64,000 nucleotides of DNA from Apricaphanius iberus (lineage: Eukaryota > Chordata > Actinopteri > Cyprinodontiformes > Aphaniidae). The stretch lies in NCBI GenBank assembly GCA_028564705.1, contig JAPXFQ010002662.1:496001-560000 (forward strand), written 5' to 3'. The notes beneath the pieces were generated by a model, which worked only from the letters and a program-made list of their open reading frames with translations, was not told the origin of the DNA and ran no database searches. This document shows, piece after piece, positions 10,555 to 23,496 of the stretch. A program made the position numbers and the translations under genes. Positions within the stretch are counted from its first letter, which is position 1. Each line of letters starts with the position of its first letter.

Positions 10555-13384
10555 ATCACTGTGAGGTGCCTGCTGTACAGCTAGCAATATGTTAACTCAT
10601 TCAGCTGAAAAGTGACATTCTGAAAAAAATAAGACACTGTATAAAATGTTATTATGAAATAAAAGCTGACTTTGGAAAAATGACCTTCTGGAATAAAAAT
10701 TTATTAAATGAAATTAAAATGGCTAAAACAATTTATAATATTAAGAAAACATGCACATTTAATGTTTTATTTCAATGCATTTTTTAAGAAAAACGACAAA
10801 TATTTCATACTATGGAGCTTAACTATTTTTGCAACCATTTTTTGTACACCTCCATTGACAAATGTATATTATTTAGTCATGTAGGTATAATATCTAAAAT
10901 TATATATTCATAATGTTTTATTTATTTATTAAATTTTTAACATTTTGGCATTACATTCTGCCTTGCATTCAGTCCATGTTGGATTGTGATTATAGGCATG
11001 TTCTGGCACTCTTAGCTCCCCTGTGAATCTGTTTTCTAGGTTCTCTTTTTGCATAAGTTTATGAGCCCCATTCTTTTCATTAAACTACTCCCCATCACCC
11101 GCCGGATTCTGCCTACCTCCTGCCTGCTTTTTAATCCAGGACCACTTCATCCCCTAAAAACAGATATTTTGTGTGTCAAGTCTGGTGAACTTATAAACAC
11201 ATAAAGGTAAAACTGTGAGTGTTTAGGTAATGGACCAACCTATTATGGCCTGAACTGGAGAAACTCTGATTGTAACAAATTTTCTGTCTCAGTCAACAAA
11301 AACTGAATAGACACGAGAGGATCCTGAATGTCACTAGTTAGTACGTAGAGTTAGACCCAATCACAACTACAATATAATATTCTAATAATATGCTTTGCAC
11401 TTTGAAGCAACAGTTTCCCTTTGAACTAATATGTATTTGGACAAGTAACTCAGACCCCCAAAATAATGTAAAAAGTTGTTTTGTTCTATTCCCTTTGGTT
11501 TTTACTGAACTTCAGACTCACTGTGTGTTTAGTCTTCCCAGTTTTAAATCAAGAAATAGAAAAAAAGGAGACAGAGAGTACCGATCCTGACATTTTACAG
11601 CTAGTTATGTCTGATAAACAAAGTTGCCGGGGCAATCTATAGGTTTGACTATATTTTTATACATTTGCCCAGTTTCAATTGTTTTAAACTTTATGGCAAA
11701 AAAGACAAAACTTGACAAAGAACAAAGGTTAATGTGTGAAACTCACAGTGACAGCCTGTGTGTGGAAGTTCTTCGTGCCCATCAGTGGTCTGTGTTTACT
11801 GATTAATCTGTTATCCATCACTATCATCTCATCTCCGCCCAGTAAACAGAGACCTCAGTGACTGATCACCCTGATTTGAATCAACAGAAAACACTTAATC
11901 AATAGGGTCAAACACACTAATGTGGTTTGAGAGTGTGGACAAACAAATGCAAGTGTGTGTGCATGGATGGGCGGAGGCAGAACTTGGGCGGGGGTAGTGG
12001 TTGTTTGGTCTGATTCAACCGAGTCAGTTTCATCACCCGCGGGCGGCACTGAGGATGCAGTGGAGGAAGGCAAGAGGAGACACAGGGGAAAGGAAGCACG
12101 AACAGTCTAAAATTACTCCTCGATACACATACTCTTGGTGTCAGCTTCCATTATGCACCCTATATGCCTGTGAGTTATGACCACAGCAATATGATCGTTT
12201 ACACTCCCTGCTGCTGATAGCCAGCGGCCAATATCCCCCGTTTGCAGGTCTTTTTTTACTCATTTAGTATAAAACTGAATCTTAACAGTCCTAAAAGTGA
12301 AAGACTTCAAGAAGTTGAAGACAAAATATTTGAGAAACTTTACAGGCTGGCTGTCTTTACGTATTTTTTCTACATTATTGCCACACCTATTCAGTTTGTG
12401 CAATAATCCTGCTGTCTAATCAGCATCTTTATATGGCACACCTGTGAGGTGGGATGAATTATCTCAGCAAAGGGGAAGTGCTCACTATTACAGATTTAGA
12501 CAGATTTGTGAAACAAATGTGAGAATTTCTTTTATTTTGTGTATGTAGAAAATGTTTGTGTTCTATCTAATAGAAAATGGGAGCAAAAACGAAAGTGCTG
12601 CAATTATATTTTTGTTCAGTGTATGTATTTGTCACTGGATACACCATTTTTTTTGCAGGATTAGGCAACAGTGAGTGAAGAGCAACAACAGCACATCCCC
12701 TGTTCCTTAGCACTGCCACAGGAGCGTTGTATCCCTTTCAAATTAAGAAATCAAGTCTTTTAAAAAGTTTTGCTTTTCCCATGCAATCATTTAATTTGAT
12801 TGAAATTTCCAAAGGAAAGTGGACAGCAAACACCATAAACATATCTGAAAAACATTAATATTATAGAACATTAAATAAATATTAACCCTCCACATTAAGG
12901 AAAGCTCATATGAGACAGCATTGTTGTACAGTAGCAGATATTGAGATTAATGTGAATAAGATAACAAAATACTCAATTTAGTCAAAGGAACATTAATAAG
13001 AAATCTTTTGCAAACAAGATGTTTCCATCCAGATCATCCCATGTTTCTTCTCAGGTCGTTGTTCGGCTAAATCCACCTTTTTTTACGTATTTTCATGTAA
13101 TTCCAGTTCACCTTGATGCCTTTTGATCTACTTTTCTTATCCTGGAAAGGGTTTTACCTCCCAACGGTACACTTTCATTTATTATTGTGCGAGTGTGTTG
13201 GAATGTGAAATGTCAGCATCTTCTTCATTTCTTGAGCCAGAGATGATGTTCCACCCTGGTGGATCACCTACAGCGAGAAACAAGATCAGGATATTCAGTA
13301 TATTTCTGACAAAGATGTGACTGTGTTCCTGTTTTCCAGCTGGTGAAAATAGACTAAAGCACAGAAATATAAAAAAAATCACTT
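10555..13384. other. AT-rich DNA, nothing recognised
   Basis: The longest featureless stretch in the first 15 kb. A moderately GC segment at 11830-12110 contains a C-rich minus-strand run, but the overlapping open frames there do not look like protein. The segment at 12360-12620 is low-complexity AT-rich. Confidence 0.5.
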
Positions 13385-13530
13385 TCAATTCAATTCACTT
13401 TTATTTATAAATCGCCAATTCACAACAAGGGTACTTTACAACAAAAGTCATTTCAATACATTATACAAACATTCCAATCAGTTAAGTTTTTTATGTAAGG
13501 AATCCCAGCAGATTGCGATAAAAGTTAAAC
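13385..13530 (-). mobile_element. Rex1-type LINE 3' UTR and tail fragment
   Basis: The plus strand reads 'caattcaattcacttttatt', 'atcgccaattcacaacaagg', 'gtactttaca', then 'aatcccagcagattgcgata', the reverse complement of the Rex1-type tail and adjacent UTR. The adjoining (TA)n tract may have expanded within the element. Confidence 0.6.
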
Positions 13531-13547
13531 TGTTTTGTAAAAAAAAA

Positions 13548-13575
13548 TATATATATATAAATATATATATATATT
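13548..13575. repeat. (TA)n microsatellite
   Basis: TA dinucleotides with a single interruption, immediately right of a Rex1-type fragment. Confidence 0.9.
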
Positions 13576-13719
13576 TGTAAAGCTGCAAATGTTAGTTGGC
13601 CTGCTGGAGAAAAATACATAAAACTCCTAACCAAAGACCAAAGTAAAACACAACACTGATGGAGGTTCAGCAAAGCTCTGAACTGTCATAGTCAAGTCAA
13701 TTCAATTTCTACACAGACA

Positions 13720-13741
13720 AACACACACACACACACACACA
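13720..13741. repeat. (AC)n microsatellite
   Basis: Eleven AC units. A second imperfect CA tract lies about 110 bp downstream at 13850-13882. Confidence 0.9.
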
Positions 13742-14719
13742 AAATTCAATCATGTTTTTGCTGCTGCCTGGGGGAACACACAGTAGAAACCTCACTATAG
13801 TGGAAAATCACCTTTTCCATGTTATTTTGCTCAGAAGGACCTCCAGAACACACACAGACACACGCACACACACACACACACCCTCTGCCTAAATTTGCAC
13901 AACGAACCAAGCAATCAGATTTTTTTCTGAGTCTTTGTGGTGCAGATCTCACACTTTCATGCCTATCCGGAGCCAGAAGAGCCAGCGGAGGAAGTGACTT
14001 TTATGCAACCGTGAAAAATAAAATCTGGGCCTCAAACAGTTAATATGATTTTCATGTCAATTAAATGTTTCTTGCTGGAGGTCAGCTCATTGAAGTTTAC
14101 ATAAACAGGAAATCTGATTTTAAGTGGTGTAAAGCCTTAGCAATAAATTTCATAGACATTTCTCTAACTGGAGCTTATGGAAAAGGAAACAACAATACAT
14201 CAAATCACGGAAAAAAGGATTTGTAATTTTAATGAGTCAAATCAAAATTACAATTCAAACTTTAAAAAATACAACAAAAGCTCGAGCAAAAAGCATCTCT
14301 CTTCTGTTGTTGAAGATTTAATTTTTTGGAAAACAGAGATTTTTTTAACCAATGTACTACTTAGATTTTTATAGCTCAGAAGGATGTCAATCTAAACATC
14401 TTGTTTTACAAGGATACTTTGCAGCTTGTTTTTAGTTGGATATTAAATTCAAGTCAGCTCCAGGAGAGGATGATTGCAATAAAAGCAGGTTTTTGGAAAT
14501 ATGTTTTATCACTTGTAATTTTATCTTACGAAGAAAAAACACACAAAAAAAACAGGTAGGAAAAAATTTATTAAAATCTGAAATCAGATTTGGTATTTAA
14601 AAACATCAGAGATTTCATTTTTAAGCCATATCACCTAGCCCTACCTCCAAGTGTTTATATAAATATTCACCCTCTATTCTGAACCTTTAATCCTATAAAA
14701 TAAGAGGGGTTTGGCCCTT

Positions 14720-15162
14720 CAGAATCAGAATCAGCTTTAATGGCCAAGTATGACACATACAAGGAATTTGACTCCGGCAACTTTTCTCTACAGTACAGAA
14801 CTTAAATAAGTGAAATTAAAAAGCAAATAAAAATAAATACAAATAAATAATAAAGGATAATATATACACCAAACCGGGGTTATTGTACAGTGAGTATGTA
14901 CAGCAGTGCAGAGTTTTAGTTTATTGTTCATGTGAATGGACTCACACTCTGTGACTATTCAGAGTTCATCAGAGCGACAGCCTGGGAGAAGAAACTGTTC
15001 TTGTGTCGGGTGGTTTTGGCGTACAGCGCTCTGTAACGCCGGCCTGAGGGGAGGAGCCTAAACAGGTTGTGGCCAGGGTGTGAGGGGTCAGTGGTGATTT
15101 TTCTGACCCGCTTCCTGACCCTGGCCCGGAATAGTTCCTCAATGGAGGGAAGATCAGTACCT
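14720..15162 (+). repeat. Dispersed fish repeat ('aatcagaatcagctttaatg' family)
   Basis: It begins 'agaatcagaatcagctttaa', continues 'acatacaaggaatttgactc', and later carries 'cagcctgggagaagaaactg', 'ttgtgtcgggtggttttgg' and 'cctgaggggaggagcc'. I recognise this order as a repeat common in percomorph genomes. The right half (about 14940-15140) is GC-richer than its flanks. An A-rich interruption lies at 14815-14870. Its class (LINE-derived or DNA element) is unknown to me. Confidence 0.7.
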
Positions 15163-15699
15163 ATGATCCTCTCGTTTAATAATGTTAGCCAGGCACATCA
15201 TATTTTGACATTGGCTTTGAAAAATCTCAAATTATAAGTACTGATCTTCCATTAAAATTGTTATTTTTGGTTTAATTTATTGGAATACAAAAGCTAAAAC
15301 CGACCTTAAACAATTTATAAATAAAATAAATCTAGAAAAAGTATTTTCTGAAACCAGGAAGAATATCTGTGAACCTGAAGTGAAAAAGACTTTAACAGTG
15401 GTGGGACACAAACCCAGACCTACCAAACAGGAGTCACCAACACTAACCACTCAGCCAACATAACAACATGGTAAACTATATGGATTCAATAGTATATATA
15501 TATACAGTAGAAGATCCCCACGTTGTTAAAGAGCTGTGTAATTCGCAACTCATACTGATTTATTTATAATTTTAGGCTGCTTGCAGTAAACTGCAGTGTG
15601 CTGCTTATTTTAAACTTTAAACTATAGCTTATTCTGAGACAAACAAACAACTCCAGACCAAACAGTGGATACCTCTGCTGCGTATGAGTGAGAGGGATA
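15163..15699. other. AT-rich DNA, nothing recognised
   Basis: A short (TA) run lies at about 15491-15504. No gene-like or repeat signature was recognised. Confidence 0.5.
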
Positions 15700-15893
15700 T
15701 CATGTTACCGGACCAATCAGTCTATAGGTGGGCGTTTCGGGTTGCTTCAGCAGGCTTGGAACCAAGGTAGAGGTATTCCGAAAAAAGGGGTCGGCTGGGG
15801 TCGGCTAGGAACGGATGCAGGTAAGGGAAACACTCCAAAGCGTCCCGTTCCCTACCGTACTGGCACTAGTGGAAATGGGGCATTAGAGACTAT
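15700..15893. repeat. Probable MITE right part (GTACGG-rich)
   Basis: 'cgttccctaccgtactggca' followed by 'ctagtggaaatggggcatta' resembles the terminus of fish non-autonomous elements that begin ATGCCCCATTTCCACT on the other strand. The segment is locally GC-richer. No left terminus was found, so the call is weak. Confidence 0.35.
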
Positions 15894-17569
15894 TTATACA
15901 AACAAATACTTAACATTTGGTAGAACTGGCTTTTAAATTGTATGAATTTGGTCAAATTTTGGGGTATCCTTCAACAAACTTCTCTCCGTAGTTTGACTGA
16001 ATTTCGGCCAATTCCTTCAGACAGAACTGGTCCAGCTGAGTCAGATAGTAGGCTACCTGCTCACAGAGCTTTTTTTCAGCTTTTCTACTGAGGTGATATC
16101 ACAGCTTTGTGGTGGCTATTCCATAACAACTATTCTGTAACTTATAAGGCTGACTGCTCCGTCGTCCATTTATACGTACAAGACCCGTGTGACCATGCTA
16201 AAACTTTCTGACTCATGTCTTAAGATGTTAAATCAGTATTCACCATTCTTTCCTCATCGCGAAATTTATTTTGTGAAGTGCACCAGACTCTCCTGCAGCA
16301 AAAAACAGCCACACATCATTCTACATGACATATATAAAAGAATGAGCTATTTATTGCTGAGTAGATTTTTATGATACTTTAGAGGCCTTTCCGATTTTGC
16401 TACTCTAGCTACTATTTGCTACTATTTAATGTTGGACAATGACCGGCTTCAGCCATCATCTCTACAAGGTAATCTAAGAGAAGCTAAACATTTCAATTTG
16501 AAGAAACACACACCCACACACACACAAAACATCAGGTCAAGATTTTCGCTCTACATTCTGGCATTGACCAAAAAAAACAACTCAGTTGACTCTGAGTGAT
16601 TGAAAACAACGGAATAGAGTCAGATTAAGGAATGGTCTTAACAAGTAAGAAGATTAAATTTACCATTGTTCTGAAGATGTCTGAGTAATATCCCGAGCTC
16701 TTCAAGTTTCCAATAGAAAACTGATTCACAAAAACTGTGAATACGTTCTGAACTAAAGTGAGGGCATATTAGCCATGACAGCATTTCAGTAGGCTGTGTT
16801 TTATTACCAAAATTATTATGTCCCATCATGTGCTTCAGTGTGTTGTAGAGGAAAAGAAATTATTTTGATCATCCTGTCAAAATACTGTGACTCAAACAGC
16901 CTCTCAGGAGTATTTTGGAAAATAGGGGCCAATGATTTCTTTTCATAATTGTCTCGTTTATTATTTTATTACAGCTAGCTTTCCACCAATAAGCTTCCTT
17001 AATGATTATCAAAAATAATTACTCTGAATTATTTAAGGAGCCTCTCCATCTCTGAGGACCGGTGATGTGTGTGGGTTTGTATGTGTGTGTGTGTGTGTGT
17101 GTTAATTCTGCATTTAATAGTGTTAAGTAATTGGAAAAACCGAAAGAAAAGCCTGAGGAACTAAAGGGTCTATGTGGATTTATAGCATTTCCTTTACTTT
17201 TTAACACACTTTCTCTATATTTTTCTCTCAGTTAAGAGTGGAACACATATGTTAACATAAACGATAACTGGAAAACATAAAACTTGAATGAATCTAAACT
17301 TTCGGCTTTTTAATTCTGACAGGACAGAAGCTCTGGAAAAAGAAATCGATCACTTCGTCTGGATGGCATTAATCGGAAAAGTTGCAACAAATGTTCTTTT
17401 ATTTTTTGCCAATCAATTGAAAATTGTTCCAAACACGGATAGCTACAGGCCAACTGTGGTATTGCAATGGTATATAACATCACTCTGTCGTTAGCTAAAA
17501 TGCCTTGTTGGATGGGGAGGCTTTCACAGGAATGAAGCTCAGACTAACTGAATCGATTTCAATGCCCTG
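15894..17569. other. AT-rich DNA with one TG microsatellite
   Basis: Nothing recognised besides (TG)n at 17081-17102 and a short CA run near 16508-16527. Confidence 0.5.
17081..17102. repeat. (TG)n microsatellite
   Basis: About eleven TG units, preceded by an imperfect TG/GGT stretch from 17065. Confidence 0.9.
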
Positions 17570-17789
17570 TTTCAACGTTTTACTTTCTTCAACTTAGAAA
17601 GTACTCTTACATCAGTTCTTTCTGGTTCACTACTCTGTCTTTTCAAACCCCAGACGGTCATGGCAGATAGCCACTGATTCTGGTTCTACTGGAGTTTTTT
17701 TTCTGGTAAAGTGAAGTTTATCTTCTCCACTGTTGCAACATGCTTGCTCTACATGAGGAATTGCTATGAAGTCAACAACAATTGGAGGA
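17570..17789 (+). mobile_element. Rex1-type LINE 3' UTR fragment
   Basis: Blocks 'caacgttttactttctt', 'aaccccagacggtcatggca', 'gattctggttctactggag', 'ctccactgttgcaacatgct' and 'aggaattgctatgaagtcaa' run parallel to the fragment at 21870-22253 and to the usual Rex1-like 3' UTR. It stops abruptly where a different repeat in the opposite orientation begins at 17790. Confidence 0.7.
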
Positions 17790-18053
17790 GAGGTGGGGTA
17801 CACTCTGAGTAGGTTGCCAGTCCATCACAAGGCAACACATAGGCCCACAAGACACACAACCATGCATGAGCATACTCACTTAAGGATGACTTGGAGACAT
17901 AACCTAACCGTTGGGTTTTTGGTGGGAAGTTGGAGTACCTGGAAGAAAACGTTTCAAACTCCCTACAGAAGGATCCCATGCTGGGATTTGAAGCCAGGTC
18001 CTTCTTTCTGCAAGGCAACAGTGCTACCAACTGCACCAATGTGCAGCCCAGAC
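17790..18053 (-). repeat. Dispersed fish repeat (copy 1 of 3)
   Basis: The plus strand reads 'ggttgccagtccatcacaag', 'gcaacacatag', 'gttgggtttttggtgggaag', 'ttggagtacctggaagaaaa', 'ctgggatttgaagccaggtc' and 'gcaccaatgtgcagccc'. This is the reverse complement of the family seen at 18466-18735, with a further minus-oriented copy at 62375-62690. The 'gggttcaaattcc'-like segment resembles a pol III B box, so the family may be a SINE, or the 3' part of a LINE that ends in GGAT repeats. Confidence 0.7.
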
Positions 18054-18465
18054 TGGATAATGCTGATTAAAACTAAAATCTCAGAGATTTTCAAATCTGA
18101 TTTTGGATCTTGATCTATTTCTTTTCTCTCTGTGTATTCTTAAGAAGAAATCACAAATATCAAAAAATATCTTTCATAGTTGCTTTTATTTTAATTATCC
18201 CTCTTCGGAGCTTACTGGAATTCAAAGTCCAAATAAATACATGACTGAGGATCACTGGTGAAAATGTATTTCTGATTTTTCAAAAGGGAAATCTTCATAC
18301 ACAGAAAATTTGATTACTTAATATATTGCGCAGCCCTAGTACACACATTGACATAGGAACATAACGAAATCTACATAAGTGATATTTATTACTTTAAATG
18401 CAATATCTTTGCTTGTCCTGATTAATGTAACATACAAAACATCATCATAAAACCATAGGCCATAC
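18054..18465. other. AT-rich DNA, nothing recognised
   Basis: Lies between two oppositely oriented copies of the same repeat family. No other signature was seen. Confidence 0.5.
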
Positions 18466-18735
18466 ACTGGTGCTGTTTGTAGCCTTGAGGCAAGAAGGTC
18501 TTGGGTTCAAATTCCAAAGCCTGGAGTCTTTCTGTATGTTCTCTTTGTGCATGTGTTGGTTCTTCCCGGGTACTCCGGCTTCCTCCCACAGCCCACACAC
18601 ATGCCTGTTGGGTTAATTGGTTACTCTCCATTGCCCTAGGTATGACCATGCGGAGGCTTTATAGTCCGGTTTGCTTCATTATGGACTGATAACCTGTCCA
18701 GGGTATACCCCACCTCTCACCCAATGACCTCTGGT
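18466..18735 (+). repeat. Dispersed fish repeat (copy 2 of 3)
   Basis: It shows in order 'cttgaggcaagaaggtcttg', 'ggttcaaattcc', 'tactccggcttcctcccaca', 'tgggttaattggttactctc', 'tggactgataacctgtccag' and 'ggtataccccacctctcacc'. It lies in opposite orientation to the copy 413 bp upstream, so the two could pair as an imperfect inverted repeat. Confidence 0.75.
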
Positions 18736-21700
18736 TGTATTTATATATATCTAAAATACCATGAAGGGCACTGTGCTGAACATTCCAGAGAAGCTTATCT
18801 GATGCATTCTGGCAAAAAGACACTTCTAGCCGCTGTTAACCTAACCTAATTGCAAACATGAAATTAATCTAAGGTAGTTGTATTTCTTTCCTCAAAAATA
18901 TTTTTACTCAGATTTACTCACTTTGCAAAAAAAAATATAATTGAAAGGAGACAACTTAGTCAACTCTAAAAAAAGGGGTCTGGAACTCTGTAATGTGAAT
19001 ATTTATGTATCCACTCTAAGCACCAGCAAAGTGTCATGCTGTAAAGACCCTTGTTGTATTTAGCAAAGTCTAATTAATGGGTGTGGCCAAATCAGGTGTT
19101 GAGTAAAAGTGGCTGGGTATTCGGGCTTCTATTTGCATGGGGGATTAAAATTAAAGAAAATAAAGCAAAAACCCTGATTTGGGATGCAAGTATTTTTACA
19201 CCATTTGTCCTTTAATTGTGATGCATACCAGAAAATACTCACTCACAAGTCTCATTAAATCAGTGTTCAAAATAGGTCTGAGTCATATTTGTAAATTGTT
19301 TTACAGACAACATCCATCTACTTCTATTGAAGAAATCAGATTAATTTATGTTCCTGGCAATACTGTTGGTTCAGAGAAAATTCGGAAGAAAGTGAGGATG
19401 TCTTTATCAGCACAAAAACAAAACTCTCCTCTACTTCTGTCAATTGTGGAGCCCCACTGAACCTCCTCATCCTCCCCCAAACTGCCTTCCTTTGCCAGCG
19501 CAGCTCAGTGGGACCCTCTTTCTCACTCTCTCTCTTTCCAAACCTCTCTGTGTCGCTGTGACTCTCTCTCCCCCTCCCTCGGGGCAGAAGTAAACCACGC
19601 CTTGAGGCCCTGCTCCCATTGTGTGCCCTCTGCTACTTCTGTTTGGGGCCTTTGTGCACCGCTAATCAGCCGTGGGGCCATGCTTGGCCCCGAGTGTGTG
19701 TCTGCAAGTGTGCGCGAGTGTGTGTGTGTCTGTGTCCCTTGCCCTCATTACGTAGCCACACTGGGAGGCCAGCATGGGAAGTTTTTGCTGCACTATACAC
19801 CTCCCTTCATCCCTCCACCACCATTTCCCTCCCGCTTGGTGTCCATCACTTACATCCACCCCCTTCGTTCTCGCTACTCTGAGACTTGGACACTTTGTGA
19901 GCAGCACTGCACCTGTTTCCCCCAAGGTTTTATTGTCATGCAGAGAAACTTTTTCCACTGTTAGTATTTACTAGTTACTATCTGAATTTTGTGATTGGAA
20001 CTAAATTAAAAAGAGTCTTCTAAATAGATCTGGATGGTTTAAAATTTAAATCGTTCTTAAAATAAACTAAACTACAATTATTATTTTGTTCATTAATATG
20101 AGCTTGATGTGAGAATGTTTTCTCTTTTTCAAGGATGTGTTCTAATCACTTCAGTTTATTCAGTCAAAAGCATGTACAAATTATTTTCATTCAATGAAGT
20201 TTCCTGTTTTAACATAACGTATAAACTGACAGAAAAGATATGAGCTGAAGGTAATGCTTATGTTGCCTACCCTTTTTCAACAACTTACAGCACGTTTTTT
20301 GTTAACTTTATATTGTTAAATCAAACAATAAAAAACATTTTGTAATATTTGTATACAGTCTTAAACAAAACTAGCAAACTGATTTCAATACTTTTATTTA
20401 TTCTCTTCAGATGGAAAAGAGAGGTACATAATTTGAGATACTCTGTGCAGTTATTCCAGAGATCAACCCCTGTAAAAGAAACACAAAAGCTCATAGTGTT
20501 TGTTTGCAATTTAAAAAAAAACCTCTCTACTCCTCTGAGCTCATACCGGCTCTCTCTAATTGTGAACATATTTTGCAGTTTTCATTATTTCTATTGTATA
20601 CAAGTCTAATCAGAACCATGAATAAAAGTGATAACATTAAAATATAACATTGTCATAAAAAAAGAAACACTGCATTTCTTTGTAGTTTGCACAATTTAGA
20701 ATTCCAATGAGGATTTAGTGTAAATCTGGTGGAAGGTGATATTCTTACCATATATGGGACTCTGAGCTTAGTTTAAGGTTGTTTTTGTGATTTGTTATAT
20801 AGCTCCCGATATTTCCCTGTGCCTTTGTTAATAACTTATTACCTTTGTTTTTCTTTGCAATGCTGACATGTTTTCTATGTTTCTCTCTAGTAAGAGTTTC
20901 CAAATTGTAACTTGATTGATAAATTATGATTTTTGAAGTCCAAATGATTATTTGGAGGGTAAATGTTTGTTTTATTGCTCCTCTCTCTATACGATCAACA
21001 GTAATCAGTGTCTGTCTCTAAAATGTGTCAGCTTGGCTGAGTGAAATGTCCATTCATTCGTTCTTTCAGCAGCGAGTCACACGCTGAGTGCCCCTTTACC
21101 CTCATGTTCCATTCCCACTCTTCCTCTCCTTTACATTTCTCTCATTTGTCAATCCCTTCTTTTCAGTCCGCTTCCCCCCCAGCTTTCCTGTTTTCCCCTC
21201 TCTCAGCCGTGATGTATCACCTGTCTTTGGCTGTGCGTCTCTGTCATGATGCTGAATCAGTTTGAGCCAATGAAAGTCTTTTACTTGAGTCACAGGGTGA
21301 TCTATTCATTGCTCGGAGTGACTTCATTCCACGGATCCATGCTCAGTTCTTTGACAGTATACTCACCCGAACCCTAACAGCTATTTCTCCGAGCTAATAT
21401 GATCCGACTTTAAAGTGGTTGATTTCGTGAGGAGTTGTTTCCTGTTATCAGGAGGTGGATAGATAAAGTGACGGCATAAATAGATTAAGTTCCTCAAGAC
21501 AAAAGTTATACCTGCTGAAATACAAACCCCCACACATGCATGCTCAGCCACAGACGCATCTCAGATTTCAATCTGGGACTAGAAAGATTTCCTTGTCTCT
21601 GTCAAAGTTCCTTCACCTAAACTATCGGAGTGTTTACCTTTCCTGCATCCTCCCCTTTTTTCTGACAACTTGGCTCTAGGTCACTAGCTTACTGACCCAT

Positions 21701-21869
21701 ATGCATGTTACGACTCATAATGACCCAGTATGCTTGTTTGTTTCCTTTCTCAGATACAAGTTAAGGGAGTTGAGGAAGCGCTGCAGAATGGACATTATCC
21801 TCCCCAGTTCTTCTAGCCAGCAGTTATTTCACATGTAGCAAGGCCTCCAACCGTTCTAATCACATTCTA
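18736..21869. other. Mostly AT-rich DNA with a GC-neutral, pyrimidine-rich block
   Basis: No repeat family was recognised. The block 19460-19960 is CT-rich on the plus strand, contains (GT)n-like sequence near 19695-19735 and holds overlapping open frames on both strands, a sign of low stop-codon density from base composition and not of coding. A second pyrimidine-rich block lies at 21055-21240. Confidence 0.5.
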
Positions 21870-22253
21870 TCAACGTTTTACTTTCTTTAAGAAAGAAAGT
21901 ACTCTTACATCTGTTCCCTTTGTTCTTTCTGTGTTTTCTGTTTTCTAAAACCCCACATGGTCGTGGCAGATGGCCAGGTTCTGCTGGAGGTTTCTTCCTG
22001 TTCAATGTGAGTTTTTCCTCCCCACTGTTGCTACATGCTTTCTTAGTATGAGAGATTGCTGTGGTTGGAGTCTCCATCAACGGAGCACAACTGTCACTCA
22101 ATCACTTGATGCAATTATCTGGGATTTCTTTAACAGAAAACTTTAACTGAATGAAATGTTTGTGTGATTGAACTGAACTGACTTTTGCTGTAAAGTGCCT
22201 TGAGATGACATATGTTGTGAATTGGCGCTATACAAATACAACTGAATTGAATT
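21870..22253 (+). mobile_element. Rex1-type LINE 3' UTR with complete tail
   Basis: The best-preserved tail in the window: 'aaccccacatggtcgtggca', 'ggttctgctggaggtttctt', 'ctccccactgttgctacatg', then 'gtaaagtgccttgagatgac', 'ttgtgaattggcgctataca' and a terminal 'actgaattgaattt'. No reverse-transcriptase sequence lies upstream, so the copy is strongly 5'-truncated. Confidence 0.8.
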
Positions 22254-23367
22254 TATCTGTAAAGTTGCTCTGATATTTCTAAGAATGTGTTGAAACTTGT
22301 TTTTACCAACCATATGCTGGCAAAAATAATGATGGTAGTCCCTGTCTTTTAAAAAATCAGCTTGAATTAGGCCCAGTTTAGACAGTTTCCACGTGTCTTT
22401 ACTGCTGTAACTATAGAGGACCAAAACTGACATAATTAAAAATAAAAGCAGAAATATTTTTGTTTTGTTTTTCCTTTTCCTTATACATGCGTTTTCATCA
22501 AGAAAAAAAGTACTTTTTGCTTTTCCATATATATGCATTCCTTGTTTTCACATTCCCTCATCTCTTCTTCAATCAATCTGCAATCAATGCAGATCAATTG
22601 TGCATGCCAGTGCTTTTGGCCATTCCAGGTGAACAACTTGTTTGATAGAAGTGAAGTCCTACCAGAGATGTCTCAGATGATTGCAGAAGCATTAAGGGAC
22701 CTTGCTATCTTAGCGGAGAGTAATACAGTGAGTGATAACTATTTATTGTTTTGTTTAGATATTTTGAGCGAGAGGCTACTCTAGTTAGCTGCAGACACGG
22801 ATAATAATAGCTGACTCGTTAGTTCTCAAGATTTTGGAGGAAGTGGCTTGTTGCTGGCAGGCACAATCAATCTGCACATGGATCCTGCTTCTTCCTGCTT
22901 ATTGACCAAGAGTAGATGAGTTGGACGAAGAATGACAACCCTCATTTGCATGAGGCAGAAATGCATAAGGTAAAGTAAAAAGAGGAGACGAGGGGAAGTA
23001 AAAAGAAGGAATGCACTTGCATGCAAGGAATGCAAGGGAAAAATAAAATATATGTTTTTCTTCATGAAAATACATGTGTAAGGTGAAGAAAAAACAAAAT
23101 ACATATTTCTATTTTTAATTATGTCAGTTTTGGTCCTCCATATAAACAGCCTTACCTGATTTTGCAATGGATTAACATTGGCTTGGCACCTTATTATGCA
23201 TCCATATTTAACTAAAGAAACAGTTGGTGAAAGAATGGTTCTTTAAAACACTTCCTTATACCTTTGAGTTAGGCACAGAATCCAGCTGTACTTGAGAAAA
23301 ACAAATTCCGGTAAAAAAAAAAAAAAGGTCTTGAAATATAAAAACAAGGGCCTGAGGTTTAATAAAA

Positions 23368-23370
<3 letters not shown>
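22254..23370. other. AT-rich DNA, nothing recognised
   Basis: No signature was recognised. An A-rich run at 23313-23326 precedes the TA microsatellite. Confidence 0.5.

Positions 23371-23417
<47 letters not shown>
23371..23417. repeat. (TA)n microsatellite
   Basis: About 23 perfect TA units. Such length suggests high slippage, and probable length errors in any assembly. Confidence 0.95.
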
Positions 23418-23419
<2 letters not shown>

Positions 23420-23429
23420 GGTAATTTTA

Positions 23430-23496
23430 ATTCTGTAAAGCACTTCATATTGCATTTTTGGCATGAAAAGCGCTTTATAAGTAAAGTTTGATCGGA
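23430..23496 (+). mobile_element. Tail of a LINE or SINE ('ctgtaaagcactt' family)
   Basis: 'ctgtaaagcacttcatattg' followed by 'gaaaagcgctttataagtaa' and 'agtttgatcgg' matches the common fish tail CTGTAAAGCACTTTGAATTGC...GTGCTATACAAATAAAGTTTGATT. A reverse-oriented relative lies at 27545-27615. Confidence 0.6.

Noticed and set aside
19602..19974. Overlapping frames of up to 120 codons on both strands as exons
   Set aside because: The interval is pyrimidine-rich with GT repeats and poor in stops in every frame. The translations look like simple sequence.
22533..22784. Frame with a 'FDRSEVLPEMSQMIAEALRD' segment as a coding exon
   Set aside because: Suggestive in part, but the rest is low complexity. 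There is no clear splice site pair and I know no matching protein.
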